A stretch of 64,000 nt of DNA, taken from Dasyornis broadbenti. Its lineage: Eukaryota > Chordata > Aves > Passeriformes > Dasyornithidae. Made by a program: the position numbers and the translations under genes. The notes beneath the pieces are model-generated. The model was not told where the DNA came from, searched no databases, and saw only the letters and a program-made list of their open reading frames with translations. The stretch lies in assembly GCA_013397935.1 (NCBI GenBank), contig VZRN01005166.1:1316899-1380898 (forward strand). Reading direction: 5' to 3'. Positions 28,201 through 38,700 of this stretch are shown here, in pieces (positions within the stretch are counted from its first letter, which is position 1; each line of letters starts with the position of its first letter).

Positions 28201-29380
28201 TTCTATTAGCCATTTTCTCCCCTCGCCCTCAATTCTCAATTTTCTCTGCTAATTTACACACCATGAAATGATTCTTTAATGATTTCTGAGTATGAGAATT
28301 TTACCTGGAGATAACGTCATGATAATTGCTCAATAGTGCCCTGACGTCTCATGTTTAGTTTTTTCACCATACCAGTGGAACCTAAGAGACACTTTGGAGA
28401 AATACTCATTGGTGGTCTGCAAAGCAGCTCCCGTTTGCTTTAGGAGTCACTAAAATAACAGACGTGTTTTATCTTAAGATCTAGGAAGTGCCACAAATTT
28501 GAACCTGCCTGCTCAGCAGGCTGCCCTTTTACGGATGGAAATGCCAAGATGTCAGTATTTTGTAGCCATTCTGATTAAACTTTTTATTCTGTGTATCTCC
28601 ATGCTCCCATTTCTGAAATAACTTGAGGGTGAAAACAACGTCTATTCTTACCGTGCCAACAACTTCATTCTCTCAAAAAGCAGGACTGAACCGTACTGAA
28701 AAGTGCTACTTGTGAGCATGAAGCAGTGGGGGTGTGGATGGGGGTAAAATTTAGACAACATATGAATATCCAACTGCTGAAAAAAATCTATTTCAATGGT
28801 ACGTTAAATTCAGCTACTATTACTACACTACAAAATTCACAGCTCACTTAACCGTGTAATCCTAGCTCTGCAAAAGCCTTTGTCTGCATCTGTGCACAAC
28901 ATATAGCCCCAAGCCCTAGGTCCACCTGCAATGTGCAATCTTTGGGGGAAGGGGATGGAGGAATACCAGCTTTACGAATCTGTTGTTTCCAGTGTTTTTG
29001 AACTGGGATGCTGTTTTTCATATGAAAGAGCCACCCTACATGCTGTGCTGTGCTGGACCCAAACTTTCCCAGCGTCTGTCGGACGCAGGTTACTCGGAGT
29101 TTAACAGCCCTCTTATCAGCATGCACCAGTACCCTCCCCCTGCTTGTATTTCCTCGGCCTGCAGCACTCAGCCGGGCTAATTTCTACAGGCGTGCTTGCG
29201 ACTTGAAAATATTTTTTTTTTTCCAAATCTAGATGCCTGCTCGGTTTTCACAGTGAAACCATGCAGACCGTCAGAAGACTCTTTTAGACCATCCCTGAGA
29301 CTTATTTGCACTCAGAGGCAGTAGCAAAGCAGCTAGGCCACCAAACAGGACAAATCCCCGCCTGGCCTGCCTTGCTTCTC
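25250..29380. other. Intergenic DNA upstream of the PDIA6 CpG island
   Basis: No gene or repeat recognised. The part nearest the promoter (27,900-29,200) is non-repetitive and could hold distal regulatory sequence, but no specific element can be supported. Confidence 0.4.
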
Positions 29381-29661
29381 CCTGAAGGCCTGCACGGGTT
29401 CCGGCCCAGGCCCGGCCACCCGCCAGCGCTGAAGCGGGAGCGGCTGGTAGCGCTCTGGACAGGGTAGGATCCTCAGAAACTGCTGGAAGCAGACTAAAGC
29501 ACCTTTCCCGCGGGCACCACCGCTCAGCAAGAACACGCCCACTACGCTCCTGCCCTCCGCAACACCAAGACTCCAGCTCCCGCCCAGCTGCCGCCACCAC
29601 CGTCCTCCGCCGCCTCCGCCCCTGAGAGCCTGCCCCGCCCTCCGCGTGCCGCAGCGGCTGG

Positions 29662-29680
29662 CGCGGCCGCTCCCCATTGG
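29662..29680 (-). promoter_or_regulatory. Second, inverted ERSE-like element with one mismatch
   Basis: On the + strand CGCGG (29,662-29,666), 9 bases, then ATTGG (29,676-29,680). On the minus strand this reads CCAAT-N9-CCGCG, one base away from the ERSE consensus. The ATTGG is a good inverted NF-Y site. The exact spacing makes a second, weaker ERSE plausible; many UPR promoters carry more than one. Confidence 0.5.
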
Positions 29681-29708
29681 CTGCGGCGGTGCCCGGGCGC
29701 CGGTGCGG

Positions 29709-29727
29709 CCAATGGGTGGTGGCCACG
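29709..29727 (+). promoter_or_regulatory. ER stress response element (ERSE), perfect CCAAT-N9-CCACG
   Basis: CCAAT at 29,709-29,713, a 9-base spacer, then CCACG at 29,723-29,727. This is an exact match to the ERSE consensus, where NF-Y binds CCAAT and ATF6 or XBP1 binds CCACG under ER stress. It fits a promoter for an ER folding enzyme and predicts induction by the unfolded protein response. Confidence 0.85.
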
Positions 29728-29876
29728 GCGGGGCGCGTGGCGCGGGCGGGGCGGGGNTGGGGTGCGGCAGGGCACGGCTTTCCTTTCCTCAGCTTTGCGG
29801 GCCCCGGTGCGGCGGGAGGGAGCGGGGCCCGGGGCCGGGCGGCCGCTCTGCGGGGCGGCGGGCGGAGCGGGGGAGC

Positions 29877-30183
29877 CTCCTGAAAGGAGGTTGTAAGCAG
29901 GTGGGGATTTGCCTCCTCTCCCAGGCAGCTTGCAATAGGACTAGAGAACACAGTCTTAAGCTGCGCCATGGGAGGTTCAGGTTGGACATTAGGAGGAATT
30001 TCTTCACAGAAAGGGTGATTAGATAGTAGAATGGGCTGCCCGGGGCGGTGGTGGAGTCACCGTTCCTGAAAGTGTTTAATGAAAGACTGGACGTGGCACT
30101 CAGTGCTATGGTCTGGTTGACAGGGATGATCGGTCATGGGCTGGACTTGATCCCAGAGGTCTTTCCCAACCCCATTGATTCTG
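29877..30183 (+). mobile_element. CR1 LINE 3'-end copy inside the CpG island region
   Basis: Plus-oriented CR1: 'aaaggaggttgtaagcaggt', 'gcctcctctcccaggcagct', 'gggaggttcaggttggacat', 'aggaggaatttcttcacaga', 'agaatgggctgcccggggcg' and 'cccagaggtctttcccaacc', ending at 'cattgattctgtg'. It follows the GC-rich promoter without a gap, and GC-rich sequence resumes behind it. It therefore lies in, or at the start of, the first PDIA6 transcribed segment. Confidence 0.85.
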
Positions 30184-30720
30184 TGGGGTCAGCGCTCGCA
30201 GTCGCGGACTGGCTGTGGTCGGTCTGTGCCGCGGGGGCGAGGGTTGCTCGGTGGATAAGGGAAGCAGAGGTAGAGAGAGATCCTAAAGATCCCATCAGCA
30301 AAAAACCCAAAACAAAACAACAACAACAACAACAAAACTGACGCAAAAAGTAAACCCAAACGGTGGTTTTCTTTCACCCTAATAAAAGACCCACTTTGAT
30401 TTGAGTAAGCGGCTGTGGTTGTGCACACCAGGCTGCCCTGCCTTGCGATCTGCTGCTCTGAGGGCTGCAGGAGAGCAGTGACCGAGGTCAAACAGAGGAG
30501 CCCCAGGGGTGCTGGTGTTCCCCGTCCCCTGCCCCTGCTGCCGCCTCTCGTGTGCCGCAGGAATCGAAACTATTCCCGCTCGGGCCCCTCGGTGGAAGCG
30601 CGGAAGGTGCCGAGGAGCTCTGCCCCAGACTGTGGCTCGCCGAGCGCACGTGTGCAGGGATGTGTGAGCTCGGGCATGCCGAGCACTGCTGCAGTAGGGG
30701 GTATTTCTAGGAGGAAGTTC
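30184..30720 (+). other. GC-rich sequence behind the CR1, possible 5' exon or alternative promoter
   Basis: Two GC-rich patches (30,184-30,250 and 30,510-30,680) resume after the CR1. The second follows a pyrimidine-rich stretch ending 'gtgtgccgcag', a good splice acceptor at 30,559-30,560, with a weak GT donor near 30,607. No suitable coding start fits the phase of the next exon. A (CAA)n run lies at 30,315-30,336. Confidence 0.35.
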
Positions 30721-32692
30721 ACAGAATCATTATCATCATCCTGTGACGAAATCTTTTTTTAATAGATCTCCAGACTTGCAACTTTGCGGTTCAATTAGAA
30801 CTAGTAATACCAGCATGGAGCTGCCTTAGCTGGTTTAATAATGTGATTTGCTTATATTAGAAAACAGCTTTTGAAATCAGTTTATCTGTGTCTTTTTTCT
30901 TTAATAACAGAGACAGATTTACATTTATTAGATACTTCTAGGAAAATGATCTTTTTCTTTGCTGAAGCTGAATTAAACCTTGAATGTTTCACAATAGAAG
31001 GGAAAGTTATGCCACCAGTTCATGAGTCATAGTTTAAAACAGCGATAGGTGACTAGGTGAATTTCACCATGTGCTTTCTTTGTGAGTTCTCCTTAGCAGG
31101 TGTATTTGCATAAGCTAGAACTTATCTCTTTGAAGGGACAGAAATGGTGGAGTGAATTCTGTCTTCTGAATGTATTCTGCCAGAGATCACCTAAAAGGTT
31201 AAGCCAAAATATGCTGATTTCAGTTTAATGGTCTCATTCTGTCTAGAGGAGTTTTTATCTCTTAAGAGTTATTGTAACATTCAAGGAACTTTTTCCATCC
31301 TTATTTTCTTACTGTACCCCAGCAGCAGCTGCTACTGTAGGTCGCTGTAACATGCTGTGACAGCCATGGATTGCCTTGGAAGTCAGTTGAACAATGCTGA
31401 CGAATGCTGCTTGTGTATGGGCATACTGAAGAGACAGATCTAACATGTACATCTGGTGGTGGAAACCAATTATGATCACCCCAGAAGAAAAGGGCTGGGT
31501 TCTGGTGCTAGAAGAAGCCATTAGGATGGGGTAGCAGTGCAGTGGATTGTAGTGTGGCACTGGGTTGTAGTGTGGCAATTCAGTCCTGATCTCTGCTTGA
31601 GTAACCTGGAAGGTGTTACTTCTGTCAGCTTCACTCACCTGCAGAATAGGAGTAATGAAACTGGCTTGTGTTGTATGGGACTGATGAAGTATAGGTAATG
31701 CTGTGCAGTCTGTGTACCATGTGCTGTAGAGTTTCTGCATCATTGACCTGTTTTTCTCTCACTTTGAGTCTCAAGAGAGAATGTACAGCTTCCCATTCAA
31801 GTTATTAACTGCTCACAGCAAAGCTATTTTTTGTCTGGTTCTAACTTGGGTGTTTGAGGTCTTACTCCCTCCAATCTTTAGTAGATTAAGAAAAATCTTT
31901 TGTCTTGTGGATTTTGTTACAGAGGTGCTTGTCAACTCTCATTAAGTCATCTCTCAATCTCCCTGACTAGGTAGAAGGAAGAATTATGAGGTTTTATGTA
32001 CAAAGTCTCAAACAATAATAAGTTCTAGGAATTATCAGAAATACAAAGCAATCAGAGAAAGCAATTTCTTTCCTTCTATATTTTAATGTTATATTTTTGG
32101 CATTCTCAGAGTGCTTGAGTTGTTAACCAGAGAGATTTAGCTGTTGTTCTCCAGTCTGTTGCTAAAGAGCTAAATCAATGGTAGACTAAGATCCTCAGGA
32201 GCAAGAGTGATGCACTACCAGTGCATCATGTGCTGGTCCTATAATCAGTAATTGTGTCAAGCCTAGTTGGGACAGTCCTGAATGATGTGATGCTATAAAA
32301 AGTGTGTTTGAGTGCCTGCTGTACAGGAGGTGTGAACAATTGGCTTAGGAGTTTCTGTGAGAACTGAAAGAAAACATAGCTGGTTGTGGGGATCCCTGTG
32401 GAAGTTCTGGTGGTCTGGTACCAGCAGGAGTTAGGGTAGCAGCTTTGACTCTCTCTCTGGAGAGCCATAGCATGAGTGGCATAACTCCAGGTAGCTTTAG
32501 GCACAGACCCTCCTTTTACATGATCCTATGGAATCATGTTTTAAGCGAGGAGGGAAAGCGTGTATCTTGCCTTAACTTCCTTTTTTATCTGGTCTAACTG
32601 GAATCTCTTCCCAGCACTGCTGATTTGCAAAGAGTGGATAGATGGTTTAGCCATGGCAACAGGAGAGTCACAAATGTTCAACAGGAGTGCTG
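30721..32692 (+). other. PDIA6 first-intron sequence
   Basis: AT-rich sequence between the CpG island and the first recognised coding exon, with no coding block or known repeat. A strong-looking acceptor (branch-like 'tctaact', then 'ctcttcccag' ending at 32,614) precedes the coding exon by 100 bases and might start a 5'-UTR exon. Confidence 0.5.
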
Positions 32693-32714
32693 ATGTCTTT
32701 GCTTTTCATTGTAG
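32693..32714 (+). CDS. PDIA6: Possible alternative PDIA6 start segment
   Basis: Reading upstream of the exon 2 acceptor without splicing, the frame stays open to an ATG at 32,693-32,695. The peptide MSLLFIVGTVSCTLFLAVN is a convincing signal sequence. The start context is weak (C at -3). The alternative is a separate upstream exon ending in G that splices to 32,715. Which applies needs transcript data. Confidence 0.35.
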
Positions 32715-35700
32715 GCACAGTGAGCTGCACTTTATTCCTGGCAGTCAATGGTTTATATTCGGCCAGTGATGATGTGATAGAGCTCACACCAACCAACTTC
32801 AACAAGGAGGTCATTCAGAGCGAGAGCCTTTGGCTCGTGGAGTTCTATGCCCCATGGTAAGAACTGCAGCTGTATACTTGCTTGTTGTTAGGACAGAGGA
32901 GCAGCACAGGAATCTGTTGCTGATCAGATCAAGGTTTCATTCTTGTTGGCAGTTGTTGGCAGCACAGTTGTCAGTTTGATGGCCTCATGTCTAGCAAAAT
33001 AGCTGTACTTGGGATTCCTGTTTTAAATATTTTCATGAGGGAAAAAGGCAGGAACTGGCATTTCAAGTTGGCAAGTAGGGTTTGGTAGCAAAACCTTATA
33101 TGCCATTTTTCTACTTCAAATTTTCTGGTTAAATTAGTATTAAAATCACTGATTAAATTGCAGTAGGTAAGTGAGAAGGTCCCTTACTTCTGTGTTTCTG
33201 AGCCTAATTCTGATGTGAAAGTACAGATCTGAATTCACATTTAAAATTTCCAATTTCCATTGAAAAATACTGGCTTTGTGCACCTTAATTTAGCATCTCT
33301 CTTTGTCTCCTATTCTGCTCAGGTCCAGATCATGGAGTCTACTCCATTTAAATTCTGGGGGTATATATTCCGTCTTTGTACAAATCCTCTTGTGATATTG
33401 CCATCCAAAGATCCACTTTCTGAGGAAAGTGGCCTTTCATTGCAACAGCCTGACTCTGTCTGGACTGAGAGGTTTAGGGGAAGCCTTGCTGTGCCTCTTC
33501 TAGTGTTGCTGCAGTCTATACAATGTGTAAGTTTTTCTTCAGAAGCCTGAGTAATGATGCGATCCTGTGGCAGAGCCTCTACTCCTCTTCATGAGTAAAT
33601 CCTCAGTCTCCTACAGTTTGTTGTGAGTGACTGTGAAGTAAATGTCAGATCTGAACGAGATTTACTGGGTTTTGTTGGTTTGTTTTTCTTTCTAAAAGGT
33701 GTGGTCATTGCCAAAGGCTAACCCCTGAGTGGAAGAAAGCAGCAACAGCTTTAAAAGTAAGTTTAGCCTTTCAAATGTGCTTGTGGAAATGGATTGAAGA
33801 GAGTTTGGCTGTTTGATGTCTGGACTGGGGACATGGAGGGGTTTGGTTCTTAAAACCAGTATGACTTTAATCATGCTTGTCCAGCAGAGAAGTGTTATTC
33901 AGGCACTTAAAACTCAGGATTTTTTGTTTGGTTTGTTTTGTTTCATCCTTTTTTGAAAGAAGCCGTGGAATTGTAGAGGAAGAAAGTCAGTTCTGTCCCT
34001 GTGAATTCCCATTTTTATTCTCTAGGACAGAAAACAGCTTTGTAAGCCATTGGTGATGACTCTTTTTCTCAGTACAGAAAAATTAGTCATATCATGATTT
34101 GCTGAACTCCTGCCTATGTAAAATATATATTTTCCGTCCCAGAAAACAAAACAAAAAACTCCAACTAAATAATAGCCCAATTTAAAATTTGTCACACTGA
34201 AGAAAGAAGTGGACATTTATAGTGTTCTGCAGTCCAATGCTTGTGGGATACAATACCTCTCTTTGGTTGACTGTTCTGTTGCAGTCCTAGTAACTGTCCC
34301 ACTCTCTTCCCCCCTTCCCTTGTGCCCCCAGCAGAGAGTATAAAAGGTGTTCAATTGCTGAAGAAGTCTTAGGTGTAATTTTTTGTTTTGTTTCTGCAGG
34401 GTGTAGTGAAAGTGGGTGCAGTAGATGCAGATAAACATCAGTCCTTGGGTGGACAGTATGGAGTCAGAGGGTTTCCAACTATCAAGATATTTGGAGCCAA
34501 CAAAAACAAAGCAGAGGATTATCAGGGTAAATATGATGGTCTTTTAAATGTTGCATGCCTAAAAATGTCCCTGAATGCAGCAATTGTGGTAGCTGTTAAT
34601 GCTGTGTTGTGTGGTGTTTCCTTCCTGTCTAGTGCTTGTAGTAACTGAGAAACAGATGGGTGGGAGTAGTTTGACCAAACTGTGTATATCTTAGCATTGT
34701 CTAGCGGTCTCACCTGCAGTTCATAGTTGTTGGAGGTTGATAGACAGGTTCAAGGAATTACTCCTTTCTTCCTGATTTGGAGCTTGCCATAGAGTCACTC
34801 CTCATCAGAAAAGCTAGGTAATAAAAAGGTGTAGTGAAGTCAGTCCTGCTGCTTGTGTTTGTCAGATGTCCCACCACTAGTACTGTATCACTCATAGCCA
34901 AGTCCTGCTTTTCCTGAAAAATCGTTAGAGTGAGGGAGGATTAAGTTTGTAATTAAGTTAGGAGCATTCCTTAAACTGGCCTTTTGATGGTTTGATCACT
35001 TATTTTGCTGCACTGCAGGTGGCAGGACAAGCGATGCTATTGTTGATGCTGCTCTAAGTGCTCTTCGGTCCCTGGTCAAAGAACGTCTTAGTGGCAGAAC
35101 TGGAGGATACAGTTCTGGAAGACAGGTATTGGAGGGAATGTGTGCTTGTTTTTCAACTGGAGACTCCCAACTCAGTCACAGAAATGGAAGGGATGTCTGG
35201 AGTTTTATCTAGTCCAGGCCCCTTACCCAATGCAGGGCCAGCTGGAGCAGATTGCTCAGGGCTGTGTCCCTTAAAGTTGTGAGTATCTCCAGGAACTGAG
35301 GCTCCAAATGGATTGCATTCTCCAGGCAACCTGTTCCAATGTTTGACCATGCTCACAGTAGAAATCTTATCTCTTATGTTTTACGTTATAGAATCACAGA
35401 ATGGTATTGCTTGTGTTTCAATTTCGTCCTTTTTGTCTCTTGTTGCAGACAAGAGCCTGCTTTTGTTTTTTTTTACTCTCCTTCGCCCTCTCATCACATG
35501 TCAGATGCTCAAAGCCCTTAATCAGCTTTGACAGTTGGCTGGACTTGCTCCAGCGTGTGCATGCCTGTTCTGTGGGGGAGCCCAGAACTAGACCCAGCAC
35601 TCCAGGTGTTTCACATTGTGCTGAGCAGAGGAAAAGATTGCCTCCTCAGACCTGCTGGCAACTCTGCCTCGTGCAACCTTTGCCACAGGATTGCAGTGCT

Positions 35701-38700
35701 GGCTCATGTTCAGCTTGTCCACCAGGACACTCTTGTTCCTCTTTGAAAAGCTGCTTTCCAGCTAGTTCTCAGTATGTACTGGTGTATGGGACTGTTACTG
35801 CACAGGTGCAACTCCGTTTGAACTTGGGGGTTCCTGTTAGCCCCATTTTCCAGGTGGTTCAGGTGCCAACTGCCTAGTCCTAGTCTAAAATAGACAGATT
35901 AGGTTTTTTAAATTTGGTTGTGTTTTTCTGAAGTTGGCTTGCTGGATTTCTCCCTGAAGGTAAATGGATGTCCTCAGGGTGGCCACATAGAAGACCTGGG
36001 TGGACTGTACCCTCTAGTGTGTATCACACTCCCATGTGTTTGTTTTGCCTGGAAACCAGGACTTGGTTCCAGATGGAAGTGGGGGTTGGAGAGCACTTTG
36101 TTCATGGACAGATCAGAGCATGAAGAACTGAGAATGTGTTCCCGCATCTTCTTGGTAGTCCATTTGACCCGATTTCTCATTTTTTCAAGAGAAGGTTCAT
36201 TTGCTGTGTCCTGAAAGTGCTGTGGGGAGTAGGCTGTATGCACTGTCAGTTCTAAAATGGGAAAGTTGTATCACCTAACACTGCCTGGTTTGTATCTTGT
36301 TCAAATAAAGATCATTTGGTACAATGTGACACACAGGAGCTGGCTTGTGTGGGAGTCCAGTTTTGGTTACTTCTTACGTGAGGGTCTGTTTGTTTCTTAC
36401 AGAGCCGGGAGAGCGGAGGTGGAGATAAGAAGGATGTGATTGAGCTGACTGATGACAGCTTTGATAAGAATGTCATAAATAGTGATGATGTGTGGATGGT
36501 GGAGTTTTATGCCCCATGGTGTGGGCACTGCAAAAAGTAAATGAAGTTTTTCTTTAACAATTCAGTTCCTGTTAGTGCTTGTTTTGTGTAATGCTCTTAA
36601 TCCCCTAAAAGAGACCTTGCATCTCTGGTATACCAGAAATGGGATTTTTTTGTAAGGTGATCTAACAAAAATGTGTGGGCTTCTGCTCAGGGCCCCTTGG
36701 CTGCCCCTCTGGCTGCACTTCTCCTTAGCAATAAAATTCCCAGTTATCAGTAGAAATAAGATCTGGAATTCATAATAAACTTTTCTTTCCTTCAGACGCA
36801 GGATATCAGTCTTGTTTGGATAACCCTTTTAGCTGTCATTCTCTGCAAGAGAGTTTTTTTTCTTGAGTAAAATATGCTTCATAATGTTGAAGTGTGGTAC
36901 TTTTGCTAGCTCTGAGAGAGCTTAGGGCACTTGTACTCTCTGTTTTTCAGCCTGGAGCCAGAATGGGCAGCTGCTGCCACTGAGGTGAAGGAACAAACAA
37001 AAGGAAAAGTGAAGCTGGCTGCAGTAGACGCAACAGTCAATCAGATGTTGGCAAGCCGATATGGGGTGAGCGTGCTCTGCAGTGGTTACAATTTTCTTTC
37101 CATCTCTACCAAGTCATATTTCTCTTCAATCCTTGTTGAACTGTTCCTTAATCTGGTACTACTTAAAAAGTTTTGTGTTAAAAATAAGTGAGACAAACAA
37201 TTTTTCTTTCCCACAAATAATTCATGAACGTCAGTAACAATATAAATAAATGGAGAGAGAGGAAAATAATTAATCTGGATGTTGCTGAGGGGAAAGGCGG
37301 TTTATTTCCATAAGATCTTGTATACCTTTATCTTCTGGAGTGAGAGGTCTTTCTCTTCAGACTGTAGGCTGGTTGGGCATCTCTGGAACCCTTGGAGCTG
37401 ATTATCAGGGATCACTCCGACAATATTAGGTGCCCGGATCAGGTGTGTTGCTCACCAAATGCGAACAGATGCTCTTGAATTTTTAGTACAGTCCATGGAG
37501 CTTACAGTGTGCTGCGTAGTTTCCCTCTAAGTGCAGATGGCTGACAATGTAGAGGAACATTGAGCAAGATTTACTGGAACTGTTGCATAAGGAGCTTAAG
37601 GTCCACTTGTTGCCATGTAGGCACAGCGTTGTTCCCCCTACAGACAAATCCGGAAACTAATGTCTAATAAATATGAAGGCTAAAGAAGTACCTCATGGTA
37701 CTTAAACCTTCAGTGCTTGGTGCATCTAAATTGAGATGAAACCATGGCTGGTTCATCAGGCCAAAACCCCAAAGCAGTATTTTAGTGTATATTAACCTTA
37801 TTTTGAATTGTTGCAAAGGTAGGAAGCTACAAAATTCAATTTTGGTCAGAACACGTGAGACTTGATGCACGAAATCTCTTCCCTTGCTCTTAATCTAGAA
37901 CACATCAGACAAGCAGGTAATTTTCACTATAAATATTCAGGTTTATTTCAGCTGATGGCTTAAACTTGTCTTGCAGATTCGTGGATTTCCCACCATTAAA
38001 ATCTTCCAGAAAGGAGAAGACCCTGTTGATTATGATGGTGGGAGAACTAGATCTGATATCATTGCACGTGCTCTGGATCTCTTTTCTGATAATGCACCAC
38101 CACCTGAGCTCCTGGAGGTACCTCTACATCATTTTCTCAAATTGCTTTTCCATTGTACTCTTGGCAGCAATTTTTGTAGGTCTACATGAACTCTAAATAA
38201 AACTGCCTGAGTGTGGTGCTTGTGCACTGTTTTGTCCCAGAAAGCAAAGGATGACAAGTCTTGAACAACAAAAAGCTGAATGTTCATTTCTACTGTCAAT
38301 TTATTGTTTACTGGAAGATGATCAGAATTCATACAGTGAAGGTATTGACAGGATGGTGCCAGGGTGTCTGAATCTGCTCTTGAGGAGTGAGTGAAAAAGT
38401 TGGGTTCTGTGCCCTATCCTTTTTCTTAAAATAAGAGGGCAGGACCTTGTCATTAGTAAGCTATCCATTTTTTGGCCATTAGGAGATGCATGATGAGTAG
38501 TTTTGCTTGTTGTCCAAAAAATTCCACCCTCTGTAGGGCAGCTTCTTTTCTCAGTTTGCTGTTGGTAGATTTGGAATGGTGATGACTTGTCTCTAAAGTG
38601 AGGTGCACGCAAGACAATCTGTTTAGATGCAGAAAGGCAAAAAAGGAAGACATTTGTACTATTAATAAACCTGAAGATATTTTGAAATGGTGCTTATTTA

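Larger units (their letters stand above)
29380..29880 (+). promoter_or_regulatory. PDIA6: CpG island, probable PDIA6 promoter
   Basis: About 500 bp of very GC- and CpG-rich DNA in an AT-rich region, the only such island near the 5' side of PDIA6. It contains an inverted CCAAT box (29,676-29,680), a CCAAT box inside an ER stress element (29,709-29,727) and a GC-box run 'gggcggggcgggg' just after it. No TATA box is seen. Transcription would be expected to start roughly 50-120 bp downstream of the ERSE, near 29,780-29,850. One base (29,757) is N. The assignment rests on position, strand and the UPR motif. Confidence 0.75.

Noticed and set aside
29754..29760. Reading the N at 29,757 as A to give a PDIA6 ATG
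   Set aside because: The frame that follows is Cys/Arg/Gly-rich, not a signal peptide, and the site is only about 30 bases after the ERSE, probably upstream of the transcription start.
29271..29969. 232-codon minus-strand open frame across the CpG island
   Set aside because: It is Pro/Ala/Arg-rich as expected from GC-rich DNA, starts inside the CR1 copy, runs through an N and shows no domain. It is a composition artefact.
29966..29975. Good Kozak 'gcgccatggg' as the PDIA6 start
   Set aside because: It lies inside the CR1 copy, where the consensus differs by one base, and no proper splice donor in phase follows.
31309..31743. 144-codon minus-strand open frame in PDIA6 intron 1
   Set aside because: No known domain, His/Ser/Thr-rich low-complexity composition and a local 18-bp duplication ('ttgtagtgtggca' twice). 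It looks like chance.
32653..32769. ATG with a strong Kozak context (gccATGG) just upstream of PDIA6 exon 2
   Set aside because: It is out of frame with PDIA6 and stops at 32,767. It could act as an upstream ORF but is not the protein start.
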